Origin: Gracilaria gracilis
Lineage: Eukaryota; Rhodophyta; Florideophyceae; Gracilariales; Gracilariaceae
Assembly (NCBI GenBank): GCA_030374805.1
Contig: JARGSG010000247.1
Span: forward strand, 1 to 64,000
Length of the DNA: 64,000 nt
Direction of reading: 5' to 3'
A program made the translations under genes and the position numbers. A model generated the notes under the pieces. That model ran no database searches. It was given only the letters and a program-made list of their open reading frames with translations, and had not been told where the DNA came from. This document shows positions 30,001-40,788 of this stretch, one piece after another; the stretch's first letter is position 1, and each line of letters begins with the position of its first letter.

Positions 30001-31921
30001 GCCTAGTAAACTGATGTATTGAGAGCGGCGGCACGAAATCGGATATTCATAGGTACCTTGGTGTAGTAGAAAGAAGGGTTTGTGGGGCGTGTGATATATG
30101 GAGATGCGGTGGAGAATGTGTAGATTGGAGTGTGTAGAGTAGAAATAGCACGTTAGAACATGATGGTAAGGTGAGGAGCTGAACGGAGCAAGTAGGGTTC
30201 CAGAGCGGTTTGGAAGGTGTGGAGCGGTGAGAACAGTTCAGCATGCTGAAGAGATGGGAAAGGCCTTTAGTGGCTCTGGTCGGTTGCCAGGAGAACAAAA
30301 ATGTGGCACCAGGTATGATGCTTTCCGCTCACAGAGACGACAGTGGGACTAAAGACGGCTCTGGGGTTTCGGGAAGCATTTGCGTTTTGGTTTCGGTTTC
30401 GGCATGGGTTTGGGCCGTCATTGCGATGGGCGTTGAAGACGGTCCTCATTAACGACTTCGCATGAGTAGGTTATCAGTGAAGATGGCCTAGTAAACTGAT
30501 GTATTGAGAGCGGCGGCACGAAATCGGATATTCATAGGTACCTTGGTGTAGTAGAAAGAAGGGTTTGTGGGGCGTGTGATATATGGAGATGCGGTGGAGA
30601 ATGTGTAGATTGGAGTGTGTAGAGTAGAAATAGCACGTTAGAACATGATGGTAAGGTGAGGAGCTGAACGGAGCAAGTAGGGTTCCAGAGCGGTTTGGAA
30701 GGTGTGGAGCGGTGAGAACAGTTCAGCATGCTGAAGAGATGGGAAAGGCCTTTAGTGGCTCTGGTCGGTTGCCAGGAGAACAAAAATGTGGCACCAGGTA
30801 TGATGCTTTCCGCTCACAGAGACGACAGTGGGACTAAAGACGGCTCTGGGGTTTCGGGAAGCATTTGCGTTTTGGTTTCGGTTTCGGCATGGGTTTGGGC
30901 CGTCATTGCGATGGGCGTTGAAGACGGTCCTCATTAACGACTTCGCATGAGTAGGTTATCAGTGAAGATGGCCTAGTAAACTGATGTATTGAGAGCGGCG
31001 GCACGAAATCGGATATTCATAGGTACCTTGGTGTAGTAGAAAGAAGGGTTTGTGGGGCGTGTGATATATGGAGATGCGGTGGAGAATGTGTAGATTGGAG
31101 TGTGTAGAGTAGAAATAGCACGTTAGAACATGATGGTAAGGTGAGGAGCTGAACGGAGCAAGTAGGGTTCCAGAGCGGTTTGGAAGGTGTGGAGCGGTGA
31201 GAACAGTTCAGCATGCTGAAGAGATGGGAAAGGCCTTTAGTGGCTCTGGTCGGCGGCCAGGAGAACAAAAATGTGGCACCAGGTATGATGCTTTCCGCTC
31301 ACAGAGACGACAGTGGGACTAAAGACGGCTCTGGGGTTTCGGGAAGCATTTGCGTTTTGGTTTCGGTTTCGGCATGGGTTTGGGCCGTCATTGCGATGGG
31401 CGTTGAAGACGGTCCTCATTAACGACTTCGCATGAGTAGGTTATCAGTGAAGATGGCCTAGTAAACTGATGTATTGAGAGCGGCGGCACGAAATCGGATA
31501 TTCATAGGTACCTTGGTGTAGTAGAAAGAAGGGTTTGTGGGGCGTGTGATATATGGAGATGCGGTGGAGAATGTGTAGATTGGAGTGTGTAGAGTAGAAA
31601 TAGCACGTTAGAACATGATGGTAAGGTGAGGAGCTGAACGGAGCAAGTAGGGTTCCAGAGCGGTTTGGAAGGTGTGGAGCGGTGAGAACAGTTCAGCATG
31701 CTGAAGAGATGGGAAAGGCCTTTAGTGGCTCTGGTCGGTTGCCAGGAGAACAAAAATGTGGCACCAGGTATGATGCTTTCCGCTCACAGAGACGACAGTG
31801 GGACTAAAGACGGCTCTGGGGTTTCGGGAAGCATTTGCGTTTTGGTTTCGGTTTCGGCATGGGTTTGGGCCGTCATTGCGATGGGCGTTGAAGACGGTCC
31901 TCATTAACGACTTCGCATGAG
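1..31921. repeat. Satellite array, 485-bp unit, about 65.8 copies
   Basis: The same 485-bp sequence repeats head to tail without interruption. Position 1 lies inside a unit, so the array continues beyond the window. Sixty-five full units (one of them 484 bp) are followed by a partial unit that stops matching after 31921. A hand count of one unit gives about 172 G and 70 C (GC near 50%), so the plus strand is strongly G-rich and C-poor. The second half has a GGTTTCGGTTTCGG stretch. Each unit contains the same short open frames of 60, 69 and 83 codons on both strands; they match no family I know and overlap each other, so I do not call genes. The only variation I found is at unit positions 215-216: TT in most units, CG in six, and a one-base-shorter CG form in one. 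No rRNA, tRNA or spliced-leader gene is recognisable in the unit. Confidence 0.98.
20586..20587. other. The single 484-bp satellite unit
   Basis: At this point the unit reads TCGGCGCCAGG, against TCGGTTGCCAGG in most units and TCGGCGGCCAGG in the minority variant. It is therefore the minority variant with one G missing. The loss shifts the register of all later units by one base and fuses two antisense frames into a 133-codon frame, which is a by-product and not a gene. Confidence 0.9.
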
Positions 31922-31950
31922 CAGGTCATCAGTAAAGATGGCGAAGTCGT
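31922..31950. other. Satellite-pseudogene junction with degraded homology
   Basis: Exact identity to the satellite ends at 31921, but the next roughly 26 bases still resemble the unit with scattered changes: CAGGTCATCAGTAAAGATGG here against TAGGTTATCAGTGAAGATGG in the unit. The match then dies out as HUWE1-like coding sequence begins. Either the last unit is a diverged edge copy, or the satellite unit captured a few bases from beside the ligase gene when it was founded. Confidence 0.75.
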
Positions 31951-33825
31951 TGGACACCGTATCCCAACGAACAGAGCCATCTGTTAATACTGTGGGCACA
32001 GTGACTTCAGTGGTTCTTGAAGATGTGGAGTCCTTCATTGGGGATGAGAGATGGCTTCTCACAGAATTTGCGACCAACCATGGCATTCCGAAGAATAAGC
32101 GTTTCTCTCTACTCTACGCCTATCGAAGAGCTCGGGCTTTCAGTCATGGTCGTGAGGGCAGAATATGAGTGTGTATCTTGAGGATGTATGCACTTACAAT
32201 CCTATTCCATCTTCACCCCATGAACCCTAGCAAACGCGATCTTGCGAAAGAAACTGAACTCTTGCAAGATGTTATAACTGTGGCAAGGGCTGAAGCGAAG
32301 GATGGTCTCGATGATATCCTATTGTGTTTGCGTAGTAAATGCATTCGGCTTCTCAAAGCGTTTCCATCTGATCAGCGAAGGTTCACAGTCGTTCTCATGG
32401 TTACAGGTCTAGACGCACATCATGGGTCTTTGACCACCTTGTTGCGCAGTGAGATTAGGAGTATCTTGGATATATCACAGAATGCAAACCCTGCTGCTAT
32501 GGACTGCAATATGGATCCACAAGGTACTCCGCAAATGGAGAAGAAAGAGTTGCAAACTTCATTAAAGTGCTCTGAAACTGTAGCGAATTTGTCTGTTGCT
32601 TCCGAGTGCATGGCACTAAGGTCTCGAGCTGACCGTTTTCAAGTCGCAGAATCACTTTTGGCATTGGTGCACTCCCTTGCTTTTCCAACAAATTCGTCAA
32701 ATGCAGGCCCGTTTACATCTTCTGTAGTTCTTAACATTTTACTTCCTTTGCTTGGTGATAGGGATTTAAGTCACTCTCGAGTTGTAACAAGGGCAATCAG
32801 AGCAATGCAGGCAATTCTCGAAGGTTCAACTCATAGTTCTGGCACTCAGGTTTTCAGGGAGCAGAATGGGCTCACACTGATTGCTGACCGACTAGCAGCA
32901 GAGACAGACGTCGAAAAGCTTGAAAAATGCGCAGACCTCTCCGATGAAGATGAAAAAGCTGAAGTCCTTGCGCTACAAAGAAGGGGGGAATCTCGCGAGT
33001 TATATAACCTTCTTAGAGAGAAGCAGATGAAATACGCGGAGGCACTGGAACATCAACCTCCAAGCTCAAGCACAACCTCAAGGGGGCAGCTTCCACTCTC
33101 CCAATGATCACTTCTTCGTTCCTTGCATCAACTACTCATTCCAGCTCTTGGTTCAGGTGGTAGTGAGGTGAGAGAACTAGTGGCCAACTCCAAACTCCCG
33201 AACGCGCTTCGAAAGATAATGGGAGAACCATTTCATTACGGTGGAAGCCTTTTTCAATCTGCTGCAACGGTTACGACGAATATAGCTCATGCAGAACCGA
33301 CAGCTACAGTGGAGTTGGTGGACGCTGGAATCGCGACAACAGTGCTGAGGTCTATTAGAGCAGGGTTACGGGTTACCCCCATGCGGTGAGGCCATTAAGT
33401 GCATCCCTAGTCTTCTAGCAGCACTATGTCTCGCACCGAAGGCCCGAGACATCGTCGTGTCCCAGCTGCCTTTGAAAGATTTCCTCCTCCGTCTTGCAAC
33501 CCCGTTTTATACGCGAGCACTCCACGGTGATATTCCAGTTCATGTCGGGAATGGTCTTGATGAGCTTGTCAGACATGTCGAGGCATTGCCTGAGAGTGGG
33601 AATGAAGCGATGGAAGCATATATTCGGAAGTCAGCTGCGTTCATTGATAATGATGATCAAGACCTGCGGAAAGCATTGAATCCGAAAGGAAAACCGGAGA
33701 AGAAGAAGATGACGACAGCAGCAACGGCATCTGAATCAAAGCCAGTGTTCAAAACCACATTTATTTACGGTGAAGGCACGAACTCTCCGTTCGAACAAAT
33801 TCTACTCGACAAGATGAAACTGGCC

Positions 33826-33830
33826 GTTGC
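33826..33830. other. Target-site duplication GTTGC, left copy
   Basis: GTTGC directly precedes the 5' LTR and recurs directly after the 3' LTR at 42308-42312. Five-base duplications are typical of LTR-element integration. Removing the element and one copy lets the ligase frame read on for eight more codons (gtt gcc aat aat acg ttt agg cag), and the Asn-Asn-Thr it encodes there fits the family. Confidence 0.92.
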
Positions 33831-34256
33831 TGTAGTGCAATGGGATTCATCGCCCTGACGGGTGCATAGTAAGGTTAGTAGTAGATAGTGTGCACAGGGT
33901 GAACCTCGGGGTCTCCCACGTGTAGGGTTGTGACAGTTGTCGTGTCGCCCTACGGGACCCCCCTTATAGGTAGATAGTTTATTATTTCCGACACGTGGCT
34001 CCTGCTCGTGGGACTTGCACTTAAGCATCTCCCGCTGGGCAGAGCTCACAGTGGTAAACCTCAAGCACCCCCTAGCCGATTCTTCATCGTCTAGTTTCCC
34101 ACAAGGGTCATCCTTCCGTCACCACCGGTGCTCCACGCCTATCTCGTGGCCCGTTGTTAGCGTCCGTTGAGTGCTCCTTCGTCCCCGCTTGGGTGCTGCG
34201 CAGTTTATTCCTTTTGCAGGGCATAGTACGTTGTCACAGCTGACGGCTGTACTACA
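33831..34256 (+). repeat. 5' LTR
   Basis: This is a 426-bp repeat identical to the 3' LTR except for five substitutions. It begins TGTAGTGC and ends GTACTACA, giving a TGTAGT/ACTACA terminal inverted pair. It contains a TTATAG stretch near 33964 that could serve as a promoter element. It also holds several CCC-N-GGG motifs, including CCCTGACGGG and CCCTACGGGA. Confidence 0.95.
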
Positions 34257-34258
34257 AC

Positions 34259-34276
34259 TGGTCTCCTGACTTAGAA
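34259..34276 (+). other. Putative primer-binding site
   Basis: Two bases after the 5' LTR the sequence reads TGGTCTCCTGACTTAGAA. The leading TGG would pair with the CCA end of a tRNA, and the following bases fit an acceptor-stem 3' strand. I cannot name the tRNA. Position and TGG start are as expected for LTR elements. Confidence 0.6.
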
Positions 34277-34491
34277 TAACCCTCATGGGTCTTTCATGGT
34301 GTATTCGACCCTTTACGGGATTCGCGTTGTCGTTCTCGAGTCAGGTCTTCCCTCTCGGGTATTTCTGTCCCGTCCCGGGTTACTTGGTTTCGCCACTTCG
34401 TCGCTTTCCCTGCCTAGGGTTTTCTCGAACTTGCCTGTTTCTGGGATTCACTGCTGCAAGCCGGACGAAAAATCCTTTCCGCCTTACCATT

Positions 34492-35376
34492 ATGGCCACC
34501 CAATCGGGATCTCCTCATGGACACGCCGGTCCTGCTTCACCCTATAGGGATGACGGCACTGACAAAGTGCCGCCTGCTTCCCTCTCAAAGACCCCGAGCA
34601 GCCGAAGTACCCATCCAGGGATTCCACCACCTGTGGACGACCAGGAGCGCATGCTCCGCCAGTCCACTCCAACCGAATTTCGGAACCGTCTCGAGGCATT
34701 GCCTCGGCAGAACTCGCATGAGGCAGCTCCGCATACGCCAACCCCAAGGGTGGCGGCGCCCGAAACCCTCGTTGGGACGCCACAAAGAGCCGCAGAAAGT
34801 GAGGTTCAACCCTTTACGGGAGAACTTCTCATTGCCTTGCGGCCCCTCGTGGAGTTCACTGTGGCACTCGAGATCGAACGGCGTACTCCCCACAGGGTCG
34901 ACGCTGAAGTGGAGGCCTTCCTAGACACCCTTGTCCAGCTGCACGCTTCTAAGAAGACCGTTTCCGGAGTTCTGGACGGCGCATTCAACCCCAGTGTGCA
35001 CACTGAGGTACAGCACCGTCCGCAGCTCGTCCCATCTGGGTACGAGCAATTCAACCGTTTCTCGGCCGTTATGGTATGGCAACCGCCCACTATCCCCTCT
35101 GGGACTGATGAAGATTCCACACCCACGGGGGACCCCGCTAAGATAGACCAGAACTGGACGCTCATCCCTGTCGGGAAGCAGAAGTACCGAATGCGTCATT
35201 ATGAAGGGGTGCATTATACGGGGACCAATGAACGCTTCAGACTGACATCGGATAAGGAGAGAGGGCTCCCGCAGAGGGTTTTGCCTTCCCGTGTCGGGCG
35301 CTTCGAGTCTCGGACGAGGATGCCGAGACCGGGCGTTCTAACATCTCCTCCCTTGGATTGGATATATGTTCTTTGA
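34492..35376 (+). CDS. Gag-position ORF of the LTR element, unknown product
   Basis: This frame of 294 codons is the first long one after the primer-binding site, where gag normally lies. I start it at the ATG at 34492 (MATQSGSPHGHAG); the frame is open further up to 34285 but that part looks like leader. The product begins with a Pro/Ser/Thr-rich low-complexity stretch (about residues 1-105), followed by a more balanced segment containing GELLIALRPLVEFTVALEIE and a region rich in Gln and Arg. I see no zinc knuckle and no named domain. Several CCC-N-GGG motifs fall inside it and are read as Pro-x-Gly. The position suggests a structural protein, but the sequence alone does not prove it. Confidence 0.4.
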   Translation: MATQSGSPHGHAGPASPYRDDGTDKVPPASLSKTPSSRSTHPGIPPPVDDQERMLRQSTPTEFRNRLEALPRQNSHEAAPHTPTPRVAAPETLVGTPQRAAESEVQPFTGELLIALRPLVEFTVALEIERRTPHRVDAEVEAFLDTLVQLHASKKTVSGVLDGAFNPSVHTEVQHRPQLVPSGYEQFNRFSAVMVWQPPTIPSGTDEDSTPTGDPAKIDQNWTLIPVGKQKYRMRHYEGVHYTGTNERFRLTSDKERGLPQRVLPSRVGRFESRTRMPRPGVLTSPPLDWIYVL

Positions 35377-36556
35377 CTTTTATTCTACCCCATTGGGATT
35401 CTCGGTCTTTCCTCCTTACTTTATTCTTTATTCTTACTTGTTTCCCTTTTGGGGCACGTTTCTCTCTCTAACACTTTCCTGTTCCATTTCCCTTTCCCTT
35501 TCCCCCGAAACCCTCTTTGGGTTTCGAAGAATTCCCTGTCAGGACGCCCGTGCTCTCCCTTCCACTCGGTTACGAGGAAGTAGCCCTGACGCGGGAGGTT
35601 TCCTTCTTGGATCTTTTTCCCAGATTGGGTATGAGTTCAGCTTGGCAACGAGTTGTTCTCGTTCCTTTCTGGAACACTTTTTCCCGACTGAGTGTTTATC
35701 TACTGATTTCTGGCGTCATCGTGGTCGTCCCTTTTCGGGTTTGTCACGGATACAGTATCCGGTAGATATTGTAGTTGGTTTCATGGCTACATTTACTACC
35801 GAGGCTCCCTTTGGGTGCGTTGTCTTATACTGGAGGCTGTGTCCCCATTTGGGTCGTGTTAACGATGATGAACAGGAAACATCTCCTTCTCAGGAGTGAG
35901 GTTGTCGAATTCACCCATGCGGGAAAGATGAGGAAGTCAACGCAGGGCATTGACTTCTTCGCCACTTTGAGGATTTAGCCTCGCCCATTGGAGACGCTTT
36001 GGAAACCGCACAGGATTCCAAATTGGATCCCGTTCTGTGGTTTACTAATTACTGGTCATTCTGGTTCATCACCCTCTGGGAAACCTGTTCGGAGGGTATT
36101 GGTTATACCACATAGCCCTCGTGGCGTTCTGGTTTTTTCGTGGAACCCCGCATGGGCTTTGATGATAACTTTTCGAAATGCACCATTCTGGAGACAACAG
36201 TTTTCGAGTCCTCCACAAAACCAAATGGTTTTCAACTATTCATCATTTACCCCTCAAGGGACGATTCACAGGCGATCTTGGGCCCCAATGGGTGTCTTTC
36301 CAACGCTATGGAATGATTCATTACCGTTGTGGATGAAACGCTTATGTATTCTAACCTTTTGGGCTTCCTTTATTATTTCGTTTTCGTTACCCTATCTGGG
36401 TCCCGCTGGGTTCCTTTCCGTTCGAGCCCTTTATCCGGGTTTTATATCTAAGTTTCGTAGTTCGCATAATCATTGAGATGCGCTCTACTTTCATTGTTAA
36501 TACCCTTTGGGACTTCGCAGCTCGTGCGGTGCACTCGTCTAAGAGGGGGAGAATGA

Positions 36557-36598
36557 TAGTGCAGGTCATGACTACTGCACAGGTCATGATTACTGCCC
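36557..36598 (+). repeat. Short tandem repeat in LTR-element interior
   Basis: An approximately 18-bp word containing CAGGTCATGA, followed by a near-identical TACTGC stretch, occurs twice in tandem. It is a minor local duplication with no evident role. Confidence 0.6.
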
Positions 36599-38048
36599 TT
36601 CAGGTGATAGTCTACCTTGGATTCCCGAAGTTTTCCCCTCTTTGGATGTGGTCATTCTCTCTTGTATGGTCTCTCGTCTTATTTGTCCCGTTTCCCCATT
36701 TGGGTTTGGTGGGACCTACACAGGACTTCTTCGTTTGAACCGTACCCTCTTGCTCTTTGCGATGGTGCTCATCCCCTCTTGGGTTTTGAAGTTCTTTTGA
36801 TATGCGATTCGGTGGTTTATCTTTCCCGAACGGGATGAATGTCTACAAGTACGGACCTGTTCTTGGCTTACCCATTGGGATCGATCGCGACGCAAGAAGG
36901 GGAGAGAAGTGGCTCACTGGCCCCGCATGGGACGTATCCGACTGCCACTTTTCTGCCCTGTTCCCTGATGGGTCTGCGACAGTCAAAGCCCGATTGAAGT
37001 GATATCCAAGATCGTAAGACTACTTGGGGCTCGTAATCGCACCTACTGCGCCTGCATGAGACCGCAGGGCCATGGCGAACATCATCTGGTCACTTTGGGA
37101 CGCTTTCTCTGTTTCAGCCACAAAACTTTTGGCATAGTCTCCCCCCGGCCATGGCGGCCACAAATTTTCCCGGCGGGATACCGCCAGTTCAAAGTCCCCT
37201 TGGGTCTCGAGAAGGGCTCGGCAACGGTTCGCGCTGCTTTGGAAGACGTTTGGACCCCTTTGGGTCGACTTGGGACGACTTGGAACAGCCGCTATGCGGA
37301 GTGAAAGTTCTTTTGAGGACTGTACACACCCGATAGGGTGCTGTACATCGCTGGCGTGCGCCTTTGCACGTCAGAATCACCCACATGGGACACGCGTATG
37401 CCATGCAAACGCGCGCGCGCCGGTATGCGCCATTGCAAGGACGCAGTACGACACGTGGCCCACGCGCGTGGGTAGCCGATTCGGTCTACAGTATTACCCG
37501 TAGGGACATGGTTTTGGCACGATCAAAAAATCCTAAGTATTTTGATGTGCCACGCACCCCAAATCGGGCATTGCGAGCCGCTGAAATGCCCGCGTTTCGG
37601 AGAAATGGGACAAACAAAGAATCGCCCGTTTTAACCCCGTACGGGAGGGTAATTTTCGCGTCGGATTTTTTGATTCTCCTTGCAAGTAACCCCTTGGGAA
37701 ATTGGCGCCTCCTGGTCTATTCACCTATCGAGGAAATGGGAATGCGGCCGCATCGCGTACTATGCGCCCTTCCGCCTTGCTGGCACGTGCAGTGCGCACG
37801 CGAGCAACGCCGCGCGCACGTCGCAGCCCTCCAACGATGCTCGCGGCGCTCCCCATCGGGAAATCTCAACACTTGGAGACCAAGCGCACTGCAAGAAGGG
37901 GAGGGGACCCAACCGGGGCTCCTTTGCGCTATATACGCGTCGTGCCGCACGCTGCGCACGCTACGCGGAGCACCAAAATACTTGGTACGGCCCTCGAAGG
38001 GGTTTACCTCGCCGCCGAAGGCGTGTCCTGTACGGTCAATGAGGCAAA

Positions 38049-38762
38049 TTGAAGTCTTTTATTGTCTCAAGTCGAGCTGTAACGCGCTACGCATTCCCAA
38101 AACTGGTATATGGGGGCCTACGGACGGCGCTAGTGGTACCGTTTAAGTCCGACTCGGAAGAAGCCCAAGAGGATTCAACCTCCAAAGCAGCAGCCAGCGA
38201 GCACAACCCATCGGGACCACGCCCTAAAAGGAAACAAAGGCCCTCATCGGGATGGTCTGCATCGCTGTTTTGGGCATCTGGAAGACCCCGTTTCTCGGAA
38301 TCGGCTGCCATCGGAACTGACGAAAGATTCGCCCCATTCGGGATATATGGATGGCCGTACAAGGGACCGCAGCAGGCAGCTGTCCGTTCGCGTTGCGCAT
38401 TCACTCGCAGGGTGAATGAACGTCGAATACAGAATCGAAGCGTTGCGCGTAGAAGAACCTCGCCCCCATGGGAATTCGTGGCCAATCGAATACAAGCCCT
38501 GGAAGTATGCCTCTGTTGCAAAGACCTGTTTAGGAAAGCAACTTCGAGAACACCGCTCTCTCGAGTTGCACCCATCGGGGAAGGCAATGATACCCCTTGG
38601 GATGAACACCTGCACATCCACAGCGAGTGGTTCAGTATCGCGCATATTCGAAAAGGAACCTACGGGACTGAACTGGAAGATGGTGAAGCGCCTACAGAGG
38701 GAGTAATTGATCGCAAAGAACCCACGCGGGATCAGACGGGCAATGGAAAGGACAATGCATGA
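38049..38762 (+). CDS. Hypothetical ORF inside the LTR element
   Basis: This is an open frame of about 237 codons in the middle of the element. It opens with a TTG codon, so the real start is unclear. It encodes an acidic then basic stretch (SDSEEAQEDSTSK followed by PRPKRKQRP, which resembles a nuclear localisation signal), then a region with repeated Pro-x-Gly and Trp residues. I recognise no domain. It could be a later segment of a gag-like protein or a chance frame. It contains many of the CCC-N-GGG motifs. Confidence 0.25.
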   Translation: MKSFIVSSRAVTRYAFPKLVYGGLRTALVVPFKSDSEEAQEDSTSKAAASEHNPSGPRPKRKQRPSSGWSASLFWASGRPRFSESAAIGTDERFAPFGIYGWPYKGPQQAAVRSRCAFTRRVNERRIQNRSVARRRTSPPWEFVANRIQALEVCLCCKDLFRKATSRTPLSRVAPIGEGNDTPWDEHLHIHSEWFSIAHIRKGTYGTELEDGEAPTEGVIDRKEPTRDQTGNGKDNA

Positions 38763-39810
38763 GCCCATTCCGGGGATGTTGGACCTCGAAGCGCAGACTA
38801 AGAATTGATCACGTGAGTACCGTCACCCTCTTGGGTAGAGCGGACCATCAAAGAGCACGTTCCCGGGAAGGAAGGCGAAGAGCTCGTGCACTCGTCTACA
38901 CAGGTCAACCCAACTGGGTCTACAGTGCATCACGCAATCATGTCTCGTTCTCCGTTCGTTGTCACCACGACCCGCAGGGGATTTAGTCAAACATATTTCC
39001 AGACAGCTCTGTCTCGCATGTTTGTGCCCGCAGGGGACTTTGATCGTGTAGAACTATATGCCTCGTTGTGGCGGTCTGTTCCTGGAACCCGTTGGGACTG
39101 GTTCAGGTCTGATTGTTGGCGTTGCTTCCCTATCTTCGCCGGTTGAAAGGACCCTGGAAGGGACAATCAGGACGGACTGACAGCGCCAATTAGTGCTCGT
39201 CCTCTACCCGACTGGGATTGTTGATCGATGCGCCATGTTGGGACCTGTACAGGGCGACGTCACGCGTTGAACCAACGGGAAGTGCAAAGCAATATCCCTG
39301 GCCTCGGCCCACCCCCTAGCACGCTGTGTCCCCCTCAGCACTACCGTTGGAGACACCGCGCACGTGCGACATACCCATGAAGGGATAAGAACCGGGCTTA
39401 CGTCGACATACCCGACGGGAAGAACCACTTCACGAGGGTGATATCGCAAAGCCGTAGGAACTGTACACCCTGAAATGGGAACGGGTTTCGCAGACAAGAC
39501 CACTAGTATGCAACTGACACCCAATCTGGGATGTGCGTACTGCGCCCCCTCTCGTCTGCTTGCAATCAAGCTGGTGGCTCCCAAATGGAATCCAAGCGGC
39601 TGTTCACACGCGTCGTGCATACGGACATTGAATCCGTGCTTCCCACCAAGGGTGAACTGGAACTGCTTACAGTATCGAGCGCCGGCCATCGCTCTGTTCT
39701 GCGCGCGACTTCGTCCCAATGGGTATGACTGCTCCAACCGACCGGAGACTGACGATCCTCCGATGAAGTCTATCGTTTAAGAGCTGCGAATAAGACCTGT
39801 CGCCGGGTAG

Positions 39811-40788
39811 TTGAAAGGAAGCCAAACCGCACCCGCGTGGACTAGGGCTGTCGGTAGAGGTGAAAGAACGGAGTTCAAGGAACCCAAACTGGGTCGCAAA
39901 GGCGAACAATTGAGCGACCCCTCGGGACTGCGTGCAGCGCAAGATGAATGCGTCGCAGGCCGGGACACCGAATACAGTCGTACCGCCCATTATGGGACTA
40001 CATATCCTGCAGCGCTGCTCCTAGGTAGCGTCGTGGAGAAGGGATACAGAACAAGTCTACGTAGACCTGCCCATCGGGAATGCACTTGTCGACATGGCCC
40101 CCGGTCAATATCGCCACCACCCTCAGGGCAGCTCACATTGCTGCAAATGTTCGATCTTCGCCCCAATTGGGATTACTACGACGCAAAGAAACATCGCCCG
40201 TTAGCGACAGCTAAGCTGCGCACTGGCCTTCATGGGCTTTCCTTCAGCGCTACGCACTCAGTCGCGCCGGTTCGCGTTCATCTTCGGAGTTATTTCCCAG
40301 CTGGGATTCCGCGGGCATACCCCGTTGGGCCGCTGCATACCGTCACTTCAGTGGAACCCCACTGGGCAGCTATCTGCGCGTTGCGTGCCAATTGGGAATG
40401 CTCAGAGCAGCACACACATCGCTCTGTCAGTACTCAGGACTTGTCCAACTTGGGAATTAATGGGCTCAGCGACACTTCGCGCACTCATCTGAACTGCCTG
40501 AATAGGACGTTACGCTGTCATCTGCCCGCAATTTCCACTCCCTCGCGGGACTTGCTCAATTTCACGCTTGCCGTGTTCTGTCACCATAATCGCACCCTGG
40601 TGGGATTCTGTATGTTCGGAAGGGAGCTACTCGCTCGGTTCGTGAGTTCGCTGTGGCTCCTTTGTACAACCCATAGGGGACTCTTAATGTCTGGAACTCA
40701 GTACATTCGTTTTGTACTGTATGGAACACCCCAGGTGGGACCTTCGGAATCTTACCAGTGCTATCGCTTTTTCAGCGCCTGTTCATAA
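39811..40788 (+). CDS. Hypothetical ORF inside the LTR element
   Basis: This 325-codon frame is the longest in the second half of the element. I see no polymerase, protease, RNase H or integrase motif. The composition is rich in Arg, Ser, His and Leu, as expected from out-of-frame reading of GC-balanced DNA, and the CCC-N-GGG motifs are read in it as scattered Pro and Gly. I include it because it is long, but a chance open frame is at least as likely as a gene. Confidence 0.2.
   Translation: MKGSQTAPAWTRAVGRGERTEFKEPKLGRKGEQLSDPSGLRAAQDECVAGRDTEYSRTAHYGTTYPAALLLGSVVEKGYRTSLRRPAHRECTCRHGPRSISPPPSGQLTLLQMFDLRPNWDYYDAKKHRPLATAKLRTGLHGLSFSATHSVAPVRVHLRSYFPAGIPRAYPVGPLHTVTSVEPHWAAICALRANWECSEQHTHRSVSTQDLSNLGINGLSDTSRTHLNCLNRTLRCHLPAISTPSRDLLNFTLAVFCHHNRTLVGFCMFGRELLARFVSSLWLLCTTHRGLLMSGTQYIRFVLYGTPQVGPSESYQCYRFFSACS

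Larger units (their letters stand above)
31917..33830 (+). pseudogene. HUWE1/TOM1-like HECT E3 ligase pseudogene, N-terminal part
   Basis: The translation matches the N-terminal armadillo region (DUF908 into DUF913) of HUWE1/Tom1/UPL1-type giant ubiquitin ligases, which ubiquitinate nuclear and cytosolic proteins. Recognisable blocks are GIPKNKRFSLLYAYRRARAF, then LLQDVITVARAEAKDGLDD, HHGSLTTLLRSEIRSILD, VVTRAIRAMQAIL and NGLDELVRHVEAL, in the family order. The true N-terminus (about the first hundred residues of the family) is missing because the satellite replaces it. The frame is broken by an in-frame TGA at 32166, another TGA at 33105, and a frameshift near 33370-33389 beside a run of five C. 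Homology continues on both sides of each stop, so these are lesions and not gene ends. The LTR element then interrupts it after 33830. No GT-AG intron explains the stops. I am sure of the family and fairly sure it is dead. Confidence 0.85.

Noticed and set aside
174-31907. Repeated open frames of 60, 69 and 83 codons in every satellite unit
   Set aside because: They overlap on both strands, match no family, and are identical only because the DNA is identical. A 32-kb multigene array is not supported.
32166-33107. TGA reassigned to an amino acid, explaining in-frame stops in the ligase
   Set aside because: Other genes here, such as the Sel1-repeat gene, end with TGA. The ligase also has TAA stops, frameshifts and missing ends, so decay is the simpler reading.
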